Assembly: GCA_002704755.1 (NCBI GenBank) | Contig: PAHC01000011.1 | Span: 57,745 to 121,744, forward strand | Direction: 5' to 3' | Origin: Rhodobiaceae bacterium | GTDB taxonomy: Bacteria > Pseudomonadota > Alphaproteobacteria > Rhizobiales > TMED25 | DNA: 64,000 nucleotides | Shown here: piece after piece, positions 19,249 through 29,013 of the stretch | Layout of the letters: every line of letters starts with the position of its first letter | How positions within the stretch are numbered: the stretch's first letter is position 1 | Notes under the pieces: generated by a model | Told to the model about the DNA's origin: nothing | Database searches by the model: none | What the model saw: the letters and a program-made list of their open reading frames with translations, nothing else | Made by a program: the position numbers and the translations under genes

Positions 19249-19758
19249 ATGTCAATAAACGATAATATTTACAATTTTAGAAATAGGAACGTAAGACTAC
19301 ACGTAAGTAATTTTGTTCGTGATATAATCAGTCCATTTGAAAAAAAATATGGGAAAAAGACAAGTGAACTAAATGAATTATGGAGAATTGCGCTAGGTAA
19401 TGAGTATAGTGACTTCGTAAAACCAAATAAAATTACAAAAGAGTATAAATATGTGAATGATGAAAGAGTATTGGTAAGAAAACTCCACATAGATGTTGAT
19501 AGTACGCGAGCTCTCGAAATTACGTACAATACAGATAATATTATTAATAGAATAAATGAATTATATGGCGTTGATTTTATCTCACAAATTATAATTAAGA
19601 GCAAAAACAAATCAAATAATACTAATCATGTAAATAAAATTAATAACCATTATAATAAATCTCCGTCAGGTCAAATTAAAATAAATACTGAAGGAATCAA
19701 AGATGATAATTTAAAGAATGCTCTAGAAAGACTTGGGCGTAATATACAGGAGTCATAA
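19249..19758 (+). CDS. dciA: DciA-like DUF721 protein (putative replicative helicase loader)
   Basis: A 169-residue DUF721 protein. DUF721/DciA proteins are the ancestral bacterial loaders of the replicative helicase DnaB in species without DnaC or DnaI. The conserved N-terminal domain covers about residues 10-115 (ELNELWRIALGNEYSDFVKP, then LHIDVDSTRALEI, INRINELYG), followed by an Asn/Lys-rich low-complexity tail. Assignment rests on domain shape and on the conserved order mutY / DUF721 / dsbA-like / smc. Start ATG 19249; the dsbA-like gene follows 2 bases after the stop, so they are cotranscribed. Confidence 0.78.
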   Translation: MSINDNIYNFRNRNVRLHVSNFVRDIISPFEKKYGKKTSELNELWRIALGNEYSDFVKPNKITKEYKYVNDERVLVRKLHIDVDSTRALEITYNTDNIINRINELYGVDFISQIIIKSKNKSNNTNHVNKINNHYNKSPSGQIKINTEGIKDDNLKNALERLGRNIQES

Positions 19759-19760
19759 AA

Positions 19761-20468
19761 ATGAAAAAAAACAATATATTAATTTCATCTGTTGCAATAG
19801 TTTGCTTATTATCCATTTTTTATTTTACATTTAATTCACATACAGAAACCACAGAAGACGTAGTTTCGCACACTATGGATAACACTAATAACATAGGATC
19901 TCAATTTTTTTTAGAAATGGAGTCTAAAATAATTAATGCATCCCTTGAAGAACTAACTCTTGGAGACCCAAACGCACCTATTACAATTATTGAGTATGCG
20001 TCTATGACATGCTCCCATTGTGCTGATTTTCATAATATGACGTATCCAGATTTGAAAAAAAATCACATTGATACAGGTGAAGTTAGATTTATTTTTAGAG
20101 AATTTCCTCTAGACAAACTAGCTATGGCAACTTCAATGCTCGCAAGATGTGTGGATAATGAAATATCCCTGGCATTTATTGAGATATTATTTAAAAACCG
20201 TGATAGATGGATGTCAGAAAACGCCCTGGTTGAACTAAAAAATTTTTCAAAGCAAGCAGGACTAGATAGCAATGAATTTGATGCTTGTCTAAGCGATCAA
20301 AAACTACTTGATGATATAATTGCTGTTAAAGAAAAAGCTATAGAAGATTATAAAATAAATTCTACCCCCTCTTTTATTATAAACGATAAAGTGATTTCAG
20401 GAAACAAACCCTACTCATTTTTCAAATCCGAGATAGAAAAAATTTTAGCTGACTATGAGGGTGCATAA
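19761..20468 (+). CDS. DsbA-family thiol:disulfide oxidoreductase, membrane-anchored
   Basis: A periplasmic thioredoxin-fold protein of 235 residues. An N-terminal hydrophobic segment (about 5-24) is a signal anchor. The thioredoxin domain begins with DPNAPITIIEYASMTCSHC, so the active site is C-S-H-C (about residues 80-83), and ends with the cis-proline strand NSTPSFIIN. The FREFPLDKLAMATSMLARC helix is characteristic of the DsbA-like proteins found next to smc in alphaproteobacteria, which are thought to oxidise secreted proteins. It belongs to the dciA-dsbA-smc transcript, with 11 bases to smc. Confidence 0.88.
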   Translation: MKKNNILISSVAIVCLLSIFYFTFNSHTETTEDVVSHTMDNTNNIGSQFFLEMESKIINASLEELTLGDPNAPITIIEYASMTCSHCADFHNMTYPDLKKNHIDTGEVRFIFREFPLDKLAMATSMLARCVDNEISLAFIEILFKNRDRWMSENALVELKNFSKQAGLDSNEFDACLSDQKLLDDIIAVKEKAIEDYKINSTPSFIINDKVISGNKPYSFFKSEIEKILADYEGA

Positions 20469-20479
20469 AGCTCACAATT

Positions 20480-23400
20480 ATGGAATTAAAAAAAATTAAA
20501 TTACATGGCTTTAAGTCATTTGATAAGCCCACTGAATTAGACCTATATCCCGGATTAACAGGAATTGTTGGTCCAAACGGTTGTGGAAAATCTAATATTC
20601 TTGATGGTCTGCAGTGGGTGATGGGCGAAACCTCATACAAAAATCTTAGAGGGTCCGAAATGGACGACGTTATTTTTTCAGGAACAGATACAAGCGTTTC
20701 CAGAAATTTTGCAGAAGTATCTGTGGTTGTATCAGAAAATAAATTATCAAGCAAAAATAACTCTGATAACGAATTTGAAATAAGAAGAAGAATAGAGAGA
20801 AACTCAGGCTCAAAATATTTCATTAACTCAATCGAAAAAAGAGCGAAAGATGTCCAATTATTCTTCGCAGATAATTCACTTGGACCGCATTCAGTTTCAA
20901 TAGTAAAGCAAGGTAATATCAACCAATTGATTGAAGCAAAACCAAGTGAGCGAAGGAAAATATTAGAAGAAGCAGCTGGAATAAGTGGGCTACACCATAG
21001 AAAGCATGAAGCCATTCTAAGGTTGAATGCTACAAAAACAAATATCGAAAGGATAAATGATGTTATTAACGAAATTAATACTCAATTATCTTCACTTAAA
21101 AGGCAGTATAACCAAGCAGAGAAATTTAAGATTATTGCATCAAAAATTAGACAATTTGAAAAGGAATTACTGCAAATTGAATGGAATGCATTGACTGATA
21201 GAGAGAGTGAATTAAAAAATCAAATTTCAACCAAAGAAAATACTATCCAACTCCAAAAAAACAAAATTAATGAACTTCAAATCAAAGAGGGTAATCTAAA
21301 AAAAAAATTCAACCCATAAGAGATGACTACAATTCGACTTCAGAGGAAATTCAAAAGAAGAGTAGTTCTTTATTAAACATTAGAAATGAGATCCAATATA
21401 CTACTGAAAGAATTAATAATACAAAAAGTCAAATATCAATAATAAAACAAGATATTCTGAGAGAAGAAAAGAACCGAGCAGATTACAAAGAACAATTGCA
21501 AAAATTAGCAATTAAAAAAGAGGAACTACAGAGAAATCTCAATGAGATAAATAGGATAGAGCATGAAGTTATAGAGTCATCTATAGATGCGACACAAAAC
21601 TATAAGTCCCTCGAAGAAGAATATAATATCTTTCTTTCAAAACTAGTGGTTAGAAAAACCGAAAAAACAACAATTGAAAATCAAATTAATGAAATCGAAA
21701 AAGAGATAATACATCACTCTGCTGAATTAGATCGGCTGGTGCAGGACGAAAAAAAAATAAAATTGGAAAATAGGCATGAAAAGGATCGACAGAGTCTTAT
21801 TGAAAAACAAATATTGTTAGAAAACAATATAAAGACATTATTAATTGATATCTCAGAAAAAGAATCCCTAAAAGAAAAATTACTAGAAGACATTCAAAAC
21901 AATAAAAACCAAATTAGTGAACTAAATTTAAAGAATAAGCAACTAACTATTTCCAGAGAAAATATTGAAACCTACCTAAAGGAAAATGATACATCAGACT
22001 CAATTATTGACTCAATTGATGTTGAAGATAACTATAAATTATTAGTTAGCTCTATACTTGAGGATTTAGAAAACTCAACATTAGATGAAAATACAAAGTA
22101 TTGGCTACTTAAAAAGGCAACACATTTAAATAATTTTGATAAATCTATCAAACCACTATCTGAGGTTGTTCAAGGACCAAAGGAAATATCTTTATTCCTA
22201 AAATTTACAGGTTTTACAGAAGAAAAAGATATTAAGAAGATACTAGAACTATTAGAACCTGGACAACAAGTTATAAATTCTGATGATAAGATTATTAGAT
22301 GGGATGGGCTCATAAAAAAAATTAATATTAACAACGAAACAAGCAATATATTAGCTGCCAAAATTAATTTTAAAAATAATCTAGATCAAACAGAAATAAT
22401 TAATACTGAAATAATAAAATTAGAAAATCAACAAAAGCAAATTGAGTCAAAATATAAATTAACAATAGAAAAAGAAAAAGAATTGAAAGAATTATGGAGT
22501 GCTAAAATAAATGAACAGCAGGAGAATATTAATTCACTTCAAATGATTAATGATGAAATAATTTTGACACAAGATATAACCACGCAAATAAAGACAAAAA
22601 TTAATACTGAAAATGAAACTCTTAAGAGTCTTAATAGCAGGCTTCAATCACTAAGAACACAAACAATAAAGCAAGATGATATTGATGTACTGGAAAAGGA
22701 TTTGGTTAAGATAAGGCAAGAGTTTTATAATGCAAAAACCATAGCAGATATGAAGGAAACGAATACTCAAAATTTATTGAAGGAAAAGAGAGAACTTGAA
22801 AAGAATCTTGAAGATATTGTTGCAAGTAAAGATTCATGGGAAAATAGAAAAATTCAATCTGATTCTCACCTTCAAGAGTTAAATTCTCGAATAGAGAATT
22901 TGGATATTCAGCTGAACAAACTTCAACATATCCCATCACAGCTCGAGAATGAACAAAAAGAAATTGATCTAAGTATACAAGATCTATCCAAAAGAAGGCT
23001 TACAATCCAAGAAGAGCTTTTAATGAAAGAGAATGAATTTGAGGCTAATTTAGCGAATGTTAAAATCCAAGAGAATAATTTATCTCGAGAGTCAGAGAGT
23101 TTAGTGCATGCCAAAGCCCAGATTGAGAATCTGGAAGAAAAGAAGATTGATTTAAAAGATAAAATAAAAATCAATCTTGAAATTGATGTAGATAATTTAC
23201 TTGATGATTTTAATTATGAATTAGATAAAGAGACTATCATTGATGCACTCGCCGCAGCACATAAACAACGCGAGCAAATTGGAGCAGTAAATCTTACCGC
23301 AGAAGATGAATACATTGAAGTCAGAAATAGATATGATCAACTCAAAATTGAACGAGATGACTTACTGTCTGCGACTGAAAATCTTCAAAAAGGAATTGTT

Positions 23401-23913
23401 GAAATAGATAAAGAGGCAAGAGCCAGATTACTTAACTCCTATGAAAATGTTAATAATAATTTCAAATTATTATTCGAAAAATTATTTGATGGTGGTAAAG
23501 CTGAGTTAAGATTAAATACCGAAGAAGATATACTTGAGTCTGGGCTCGATATTATAGCATGGCCACCTGGCAAAAAACCCCAGACAATTTCATTATTATC
23601 AGGTGGCGAACAGGCGCTAACAGTAATTGCTCTCATAATTGCAGTTTTCCTGGAAAATCCATCACCAATATGCATATTAGATGAAGTTGATGCTCCATTA
23701 GATGATAATAACGTAAAAAAATTCTGTGATCTGCTTGATGAACTATCAAAAAGTACGCAAACAAAATTTTTAATTGTCACTCATCATCCCTATACCATGT
23801 CAAGAATGGACAGGCTCTATGGAGTGACAATGGCAAAAAGAGGAGAAAGTGTAATATTATCAGTTGATCTAAATCAGGCAGAAAATATAGTGAAAGAAAA
23901 TAATGTCGCGTGA
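20480..23913 (+). CDS. smc: Chromosome segregation protein SMC, split by a -1 frameshift at an A10 run
   Basis: The condensin ATPase that compacts and segregates the chromosome. Frame 1 (20480-21319, 279 residues) holds the Walker A GPNGCGKSN near residue 33 and the start of the coiled coil, then stops at TAA 21317. The -1 frame opens at 21295 and runs to 23913 with the rest of the coil, hinge, signature LLSGGEQAL and Walker B CILDEVDAPLDD. The frames overlap only at 21295-21316, where ten A occur (21298-21307). A -1 shift or one extra A restores a 1144-residue SMC of normal length. It could be a mutation, homopolymer miscall, or ribosomal or transcriptional slippage. The last 11 bases overlap atpI. 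Confidence 0.92.
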
Positions 23914-24214
23914 TGAAAAAAGTGCAGCAGAAGAAAAATTAAAAGAAATAGCTGAGAAGATTGAAAAACACAAACTCAATCATACCCCAAATGACGTTAA
24001 ACAAAAAAATAAACGGGGGAAACAAATATCTATTGCCATGAGACTTTCAACAGAGCTTGTAGTGGCGTCGATTGTTGGAGCAATTCTTGGCTGGTATATA
24101 GATAAATGGTTAAATACAAAGCCAATATTTTTTATTATTTTTTTACTTCTTGGAGTTATTTCGGGAGTAAAAACTGCAATATCTACATCAAAGCAATTAT
24201 ATGATGAAAGCTAA
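23903..24214 (+). CDS. atpI: ATP synthase subunit I (AtpI)
   Basis: A 103-residue protein with a charged N-terminal third and two hydrophobic helices (about 49-68 and 74-94; LVVASIVGAILGWYIDKW is typical of AtpI/AtpQ). AtpI assists c-ring assembly or magnesium transport and is the usual leader gene of the F0 operon. Here it starts inside the last codons of smc, so it depends on smc transcription, and an intrinsic terminator (24217-24250) separates it from atpB. Confidence 0.88.
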   Translation: MSRDEKSAAEEKLKEIAEKIEKHKLNHTPNDVKQKNKRGKQISIAMRLSTELVVASIVGAILGWYIDKWLNTKPIFFIIFLLLGVISGVKTAISTSKQLYDES

Positions 24215-24216
24215 TT

Positions 24217-24250
24217 ACTAAATTGATTCACAATTTAGTGTATTTTTTTT
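24217..24250 (+). terminator. Intrinsic terminator between atpI and atpB
   Basis: A perfect 9-bp stem ACTAAATTG/CAATTTAGT (24217-24225 with 24231-24239), a 5-base loop ATTCA, then GTA and eight T. It begins 2 bases after the atpI stop, so it is well placed to end or attenuate the dciA-dsbA-smc-atpI transcript before atpB. Confidence 0.75.
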
Positions 24251-24285
24251 ATCAAAAATAATAAATTTACTACCAAAAATGTTAA

Positions 24286-24301
24286 AACTTATATATAAGT
24301 T
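24286..24301. promoter_or_regulatory. 16-base perfect palindrome in the atpB upstream region
   Basis: AACTTATATATAAGTT is its own reverse complement and lies 24 bases before the atpB ATG, downstream of the atpI terminator. It contains TATATA/TTATAT, a plausible -10, with TTTACT (24266-24271) 17 bases before TTATAT (24289-24294). It could be the core of the atpBEF promoter, an operator, or simply AT-rich palindromic sequence. The atpB ribosome site GAGG follows at about 24312. Confidence 0.4.
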
Positions 24302-24325
24302 AGTTGTAAAAATGAGGATTAAATA

Positions 24326-25093
24326 ATGGCTGCTGAAAAATCTGGTGCTCCTGATCCAATGCATCAGTTTGACATCGTTGAACTGGTTGATATTGAGTTG
24401 TTCGGGCTCAACCTATCTTTTACAAACTCATCATTGTTTATGGTATTCAGTGTTGCCCTAATTATTTTCTTAACACTCTTTTCATTTAATGGGAGAGCTA
24501 CAATACCAACAAGACTCCAATCTATTGCTGAATTGTCATATGAATTCGTTGCTAAAATGGTTAGAGACAATGTTGGAGATGAGGGTCAAAAATATTTCCC
24601 ATTCATTTTCTGTTTATTCATGTTCGTACTTTTTTGCAACATGCTTGGAATGATTCCCTATACGTTTACAGTCACAAGCCATATAATCGTAACCTTTGCA
24701 TTAGCTATAGTTATATTTTTTGGTGTAACACTTATTGGGTTTATTATGCACGGTATAAAATTCTTTAATTTCTTCGTGCCCAGTGGTGTGCCAAAAGCGT
24801 TATTACCACTATTAGTTGTGATTGAGGTTATTTCATATCTAACTAGACCAGTAAGTTTATCTGTAAGGTTATTTGCAAACATGATGGCAGGACATACTAT
24901 GTTAAAGGTTTTCGGCTTTTTTGTTGCAGGTATGTTCTTTTCAGGGAATTTATTTATTTCCCCTCTCGGTATAGCTCCGTTAGCTTTTATCGTTGCTTTT
25001 ACTGGATTAGAAATACTCGTAGCATTTTTACAGGCATATGTTTTTGCAATCTTAACTTGTATATACTTGAATGATTCAATTCACATGCATTAG
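24326..25093 (+). CDS. atpB: ATP synthase F0 subunit a
   Basis: The membrane subunit forming the proton half-channels. It has 255 residues with about six hydrophobic helices and the conserved arginine motif [12 protein letters not shown] (about residue 190) that faces the c-ring. The N-terminus [18 protein letters not shown] is typical of alphaproteobacteria. The start at ATG 24326 has a clear GAGG upstream. It heads atpB-atpE-atpF'-atpF. The F1 genes are not here, as expected for alphaproteobacteria, where F0 and F1 operons are separate. Confidence 0.96.
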   Translation: MAAEKSGAPDPMHQFDIVELVDIELFGLNLSFTNSSLFMVFSVALIIFLTLFSFNGRATIPTRLQSIAELSYEFVAKMVRDNVGDEGQKYFPFIFCLFMFVLFCNMLGMIPYTFTVTSHIIVTFALAIVIFFGVTLIGFIMHGIKFFNFFVPSGVPKALLPLLVVIEVISYLTRPVSLSVRLFANMMAGHTMLKVFGFFVAGMFFSGNLFISPLGIAPLAFIVAFTGLEILVAFLQAYVFAILTCIYLNDSIHMH

Positions 25094-25128
25094 CATTAAT
25101 CGTTATTAAATTAAAAAAGGAGATAAAA

Positions 25129-25356
25129 ATGGAACCAGAAGCAGCTAAATTAATTGGAGCAGGACTTGCTACAATAGCACTAGCAGGTGCAGGTATAGGC
25201 ATTGGAACAATTTTTGGTAATTACTTATCAGGTGCTCTAAGAAACCCATCTGCAGCGCCGGGACAATTCCCTAACTTGCTATTAGGTTTTGCCCTTGCTG
25301 AAGCGACAGGACTTTTTGGACTTGTTATCGCTCTGATACTTCTATTCGTTGTATAA
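25129..25356 (+). CDS. atpE: ATP synthase F0 subunit c
   Basis: The proteolipid forming the rotor ring: 75 residues, two transmembrane helices joined by the polar loop [11 protein letters not shown]. The proton-binding glutamate sits in [12 protein letters not shown] of helix 2 (about residue 57). The position matching the sodium-binding glutamine of sodium-type rings is not Gln, so proton coupling is expected. A strong AAAAGGAG ribosome site precedes the ATG, suiting the high copy number of this subunit. Confidence 0.96.
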   Translation: MEPEAAKLIGAGLATIALAGAGIGIGTIFGNYLSGALRNPSAAPGQFPNLLLGFALAEATGLFGLVIALILLFVV

Positions 25357-25386
25357 TAACGTAATCTTATTAGCGGATAGGTATTT

Positions 25387-25890
25387 ATGTCTGAATCAAA
25401 TATGCCTCAGTTAAATCCAGAATATTTTGCTTCGCAAATATTCTGGCTTATTGTTTCTTTTGCCATTTTATACATTGTCATGGCAAAATTCGCATTGCCA
25501 AAGATTGCGAATGTAATTGAATCACGGGAAGATATAATAGCTCGAGATCTTGAAGATGCAGAAAACTATAAGAAAGATTCTGAGGCAACCCAACTAAAAT
25601 ATACAAATGCTATAAAAGAGGCGCAAAATAAAGCCTCAGAGACACTAGCAATTTCAAGAGACAAACTAAATAAACAAATTGAAGCTGATAAAAAAACTTT
25701 TGATCAAGAAAGTGCTGAATTAGCATCTAGATTTATTGCCGATCTTGATATGAAAAAACAGAAAGTTTTGCATGACTCAGAACAAATAGCAAATGATGTG
25801 GCAATTGATATTATTAATAAGATACTTGGAGCTGATGCGCTTAAGCAAGATAATGTAAAAAGTTCAATAAAAACAATGTTGAAAAACTAG
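25387..25890 (+). CDS. atpG: ATP synthase F0 subunit b' (second b subunit)
   Basis: A peripheral-stalk subunit of 167 residues with one N-terminal membrane helix (about 13-33, QIFWLIVSFAILYIVMAKFALP) and a long charged coiled coil. The MPQLNPEYFASQIFWL opening marks the b' type found in alphaproteobacteria and phototrophs, which pairs with b as a heterodimer. It sits between atpE and atpF in the usual order, 11 bases before atpF. Confidence 0.92.
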   Translation: MSESNMPQLNPEYFASQIFWLIVSFAILYIVMAKFALPKIANVIESREDIIARDLEDAENYKKDSEATQLKYTNAIKEAQNKASETLAISRDKLNKQIEADKKTFDQESAELASRFIADLDMKKQKVLHDSEQIANDVAIDIINKILGADALKQDNVKSSIKTMLKN

Positions 25891-25901
25891 TAGGTGAATG
25901 A

Positions 25902-26381
25902 ATGTTAGAAAAAGACGCAACATGGGTAGCAATTGGTTTTATCTTATTCATACTTTTGCTTGTTTACTTCAAAGTTCCCGGACAGATTACAAAAATTTTA
26001 GATAATCGAGCTAATAAGATAAGAAGCGAACTCGATGAAGCTAAAAAGTTGAGAGAAGAAGCTCAAGCTATGTTGGCAGACTTTCAGAAAAAAAATAAAG
26101 ATGCCGAAAAAAATGCAAAAGCACTTATTGATGAAGCAAGAAAATTAGCTAAAAACTACGAGAAAGACGCAAAGTCAAAGTTTGATGAAAATATGGAAAG
26201 AAGAAAGAAACTTCTTGATGAAAAGCTAAAAAGAGCTGAAGTAGAAGCCCTCAATCAAATCAAGAATGACATTACTGATATTGTTTTTGATGCAATTGAT
26301 AAATCTTTATCAAATAATAATATTAATAGCGAAGCTTCCGATAAAATCATTGATAACGGAATAAAAGAAATTACTAAATAA
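25902..26381 (+). CDS. atpF: ATP synthase F0 subunit b
   Basis: The other half of the b/b' peripheral stalk. It has 159 residues, a membrane helix at about 6-26 (TWVAIGFILFILLLVYFKVP), then an Ala/Lys/Glu-rich amphipathic coiled coil (EAKKLREEAQAMLADFQ) to the C-terminus that contacts F1 delta. It is the last gene of the F0 operon and is convergent, with 2 bases between stops, with the lipoprotein gene on the minus strand. Confidence 0.93.
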   Translation: MLEKDATWVAIGFILFILLLVYFKVPGQITKILDNRANKIRSELDEAKKLREEAQAMLADFQKKNKDAEKNAKALIDEARKLAKNYEKDAKSKFDENMERRKKLLDEKLKRAEVEALNQIKNDITDIVFDAIDKSLSNNNINSEASDKIIDNGIKEITK

Positions 26382-26383
26382 TA

Positions 26384-26962
26384 TTATTTATTTTTATTAT
26401 ATTCTATTTGATCAGCTGTCAGTTTAAAGCCAAGTAGAATTTGATAATCCTGAGATCTTTTGGATTGTTCAAAATCGAGTCTATAGTTGTTCACAACATA
26501 CTCAAACCTGGCCAATGAAGCACCATCGGGAATGTCTACATCAATGTCTATGTATTTTCTAGATAAAACTTCTTTCTTATTATTTACGATAGCTATGAAT
26601 GCTGGCAGTTCATAATAATTATCCATTGCTCGTTGTCCAAGAGAAATTGTACCAATTATATATAAATTTCCCAGTGAATAATCTTGTTCGACATTGCATT
26701 CATAATCTACTCTGTCAATCCTTCCTCTATAAATAACATTAGCCTCATCAAAAGAGCCAAAATCCATAAACTCATTTATGCTGATGGCATCAGCAAGGAT
26801 CATTGGTTTTGGGCAAACAACTTCTTCGGCTACATTTTTATTAAACGGATTTATATTATATTTAGATAGATCTGGCATGCCAAGATTTGGCATGCTAAAA
26901 TCTGAGACTGTCTCGCATGCTGATAACATTAAGAGTAATATAATTGGAAGAAATTTTTTCAT
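26384..26962 (-). CDS. Putative lipoprotein of unknown function
   Basis: A 192-residue protein with a lipoprotein signal peptide: MKKFLPIILLLMLSAC gives a lipobox LSAC with the modified cysteine at residue 16. The mature part starts with a Met/Pro/Asn-rich linker (about 25-45), followed by a beta-rich domain (VIYRGRIDRVDYECN, GNLYIIGTISLGQRAMDN, DIPDGASLARFEYVVNNYRLDF). I do not recognise a named family. The pattern resembles alphaproteobacterial outer-membrane-associated lipoproteins of unknown role. Divergent from ispH. Confidence 0.72.
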   Translation of the reverse strand: MKKFLPIILLLMLSACETVSDFSMPNLGMPDLSKYNINPFNKNVAEEVVCPKPMILADAISINEFMDFGSFDEANVIYRGRIDRVDYECNVEQDYSLGNLYIIGTISLGQRAMDNYYELPAFIAIVNNKKEVLSRKYIDIDVDIPDGASLARFEYVVNNYRLDFEQSKRSQDYQILLGFKLTADQIEYNKNK

Positions 26963-27097
26963 TTACTATTCGTGAAATATATTTGAACTATTATTTTCTT
27001 ATATATATTATTCATAATATCATTTGTAAATCCATATGAATATACTTTGTTGAATACTTGTGTGGATAATAGATGAAACTAAAAGGAAATATATAAA

Positions 27098-28036
27098 ATA
27101 AACGAATTAAATGTACATTTAGCAAATCCGAGGGGGTTTTGCGCAGGAGTTGAAAGAGCAATTCAGATTGTAGAGGAAGCATTATTGGAGTATGGACCAC
27201 CTGTTTTTGTTCGGCATGATATCGTTCATAATAAGACTGTTGTGAATGAACTGAAATCAAAAGGAGTTATTTTTGTTGAAGAATTAGATGAGATCCCAAA
27301 TACAAAGCAACCAATTATATTTTCTGCACACGGTGTAGCTAAATCAATTATTAATGACGCAAAGAATAATAATTTGAATATTATTGATGCCACTTGCCCA
27401 TTAGTCTCTAAAGTACATATTGAAGCAACAAAACTTCATAATAATGGATATGAAATTATACTAATTGGGCATAAGAATCACCCAGAGGTTATCGGTACTA
27501 TTGGGCAATTACCAAATGGCTCAATTAAATTAATAGAAGATATAGAAGATGCTAAAAAATTTATACCCAATCAAATAAATAAATTAGCCTATATTACTCA
27601 GACAACGTTATCTGTTGACGATACAATTGAGATCATTAATTTACTAAAATCTAAATATCCAAACATTAAATCACCTCATAAAAATGATATATGTTATGCA
27701 ACTACCAATAGACAAGAAGTTGTAAAAAATATTTCTAAAGTAGCAGAAGTCATTTTTGTTGTTGGTTCAGAACATAGTTCAAACTCTCAACGATTAGTTG
27801 AGGTTGGTAAAAAATCTGGTTGCAAAGCTAGCTATCTTATAGAAGATGAAACTAAAATAAAATGGGATGTTTTAGATAATATCAAAAATCTAGCTATTAC
27901 TGCTGGTGCATCGGCTCCTGAGGTCATTGTTGAAAGGATTATCAAAGAAATTTCGAAAAAATATAAAATTAATTTAGTTAACAATACATATACCGAAGAA
28001 AAAATAACCTTTAAATTACCCAAGATTAGAAGATAG
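27098..28036 (+). CDS. ispH: 4-hydroxy-3-methylbut-2-enyl diphosphate reductase IspH with no canonical start codon
   Basis: The last MEP-pathway enzyme, a [4Fe-4S] protein making IPP and DMAPP. Cluster cysteines are in ANPRGFCAG, DATCPLVSK and NDICYATTNRQ, with HGV, GHKNHPE and SSNSQRL also present. The frame is open from the codon after TAA 27080-27082, but contains no ATG, GTG, TTG or CTG before TTG 27185, which lies after the first essential cysteine. I place the start at ATA 27098, 10 bases after AAAAGGA. Alternatively, one A fewer at 27081-27084 would join the frame to ATG 27073. First gene of ispH-thrB-rnhA. 312 residues from the ATA. Confidence 0.85.
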   Translation: MNELNVHLANPRGFCAGVERAIQIVEEALLEYGPPVFVRHDIVHNKTVVNELKSKGVIFVEELDEIPNTKQPIIFSAHGVAKSIINDAKNNNLNIIDATCPLVSKVHIEATKLHNNGYEIILIGHKNHPEVIGTIGQLPNGSIKLIEDIEDAKKFIPNQINKLAYITQTTLSVDDTIEIINLLKSKYPNIKSPHKNDICYATTNRQEVVKNISKVAEVIFVVGSEHSSNSQRLVEVGKKSGCKASYLIEDETKIKWDVLDNIKNLAITAGASAPEVIVERIIKEISKKYKINLVNNTYTEEKITFKLPKIRR

Positions 28037-28044
28037 ATTAATAA

Positions 28045-29013
28045 ATGGCGGTATATACCAAAGTAAATCTAGTTGAGGCTCAAAATTTTATTAATAAAAA
28101 TTATGAGTTAGAAGATATTTTGTCCATTACTGAGATCTCAGAGGGCGTAGAAAATACTAACTATATTTTAGAGACAAGAAACAACAAATATATCCTAACT
28201 TTATATGAAGACCGCGTATCAGTATCAGATTTACCATTCTTTATTGATTTGATGGTTTATCTTGATAATAGAAATATAGTATGTCCTAAACCAATAAGTA
28301 TGAAAAGTGGTAAATATATCAAAGTTTTAAATGACCGACATGCAGCAATATTTAGTTTTTTGAGTGGGAAGTCTACTCAAAAAATAACAAATAAAAATTG
28401 TTTCCTAGTTGGACAGACTCTTGCAAATCTTCATGAACAAACTTCTGAAATAAAAATAACGCGTCATAATCAACTATCTCAAAAACATTTGCCTAAATTA
28501 TTTGACTCAATAAAAAATGAGTCTTTTAAAATTAGAAAATCCCTAAAATCTGAAATTAAAGATGAATTAAATTATTTAAATACAAATTGGCCTACAGGCC
28601 TGCCGAGTGGGATAATTCACGGTGATTTATTCCCTGATAATATATTTTTTAATGGTGATGAAGTAAGTGGAGTTATCGACTTCTATTTTGCATGCAATGA
28701 TTTATACGTATTTGATATTGGTATATCTATAAATGCATGGTGCTTCGAGCAAGACAATTCATTCAATATTACTAAGGCAAAGTATTTACTCCGAGGATAT
28801 AACTCAATTAAAGAACTAACTTCTCAAGAAATTGCCTCATTACCAATAATGTGTAGGGGAAGCGCTCTGAGATTCTTACTAACAAGATTAATTGATTGGA
28901 ATAAATCAGATGATAATGCCCTTGTCATACCAAAAGATCCTATTGAGTATTATGCAAAATTAAAATTTCATCAAACTGTAATGAGTGCAAAGGACTATGG
29001 AGTATATGACTGA
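28045..29013 (+). CDS. thrB: Homoserine kinase, aminoglycoside-phosphotransferase fold (ThrB type II)
   Basis: Phosphorylates homoserine for threonine synthesis. This 322-residue protein is of the APH-fold kind, not the GHMP kind. It has VENTNYIL and ILTLYE in the N-lobe, the catalytic loop IIHGDLFPDNIFF (about residue 192) and GVIDFYFACNDLYVFD (about 212). It lies between ispH and rnhA, the standard alphaproteobacterial order. Its product feeds threonine synthase, also in this window at 32117. It starts 8 bases after ispH. Confidence 0.93.
   Translation: MAVYTKVNLVEAQNFINKNYELEDILSITEISEGVENTNYILETRNNKYILTLYEDRVSVSDLPFFIDLMVYLDNRNIVCPKPISMKSGKYIKVLNDRHAAIFSFLSGKSTQKITNKNCFLVGQTLANLHEQTSEIKITRHNQLSQKHLPKLFDSIKNESFKIRKSLKSEIKDELNYLNTNWPTGLPSGIIHGDLFPDNIFFNGDEVSGVIDFYFACNDLYVFDIGISINAWCFEQDNSFNITKAKYLLRGYNSIKELTSQEIASLPIMCRGSALRFLLTRLIDWNKSDDNALVIPKDPIEYYAKLKFHQTVMSAKDYGVYD

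Noticed and set aside
21496..23913. Separate gene starting at TTG 21496 downstream of a truncated smc
   Set aside because: The frame is open and coiled-coil-like back to 21295 and continues the SMC arm; the TTG is only an internal codon.
25129..25356. Sodium-dependent ATP synthase c subunit
   Set aside because: The Gln and Ser/Thr positions of the sodium-binding site are not matched; the ALAEATG motif fits proton-type alphaproteobacterial c rings.
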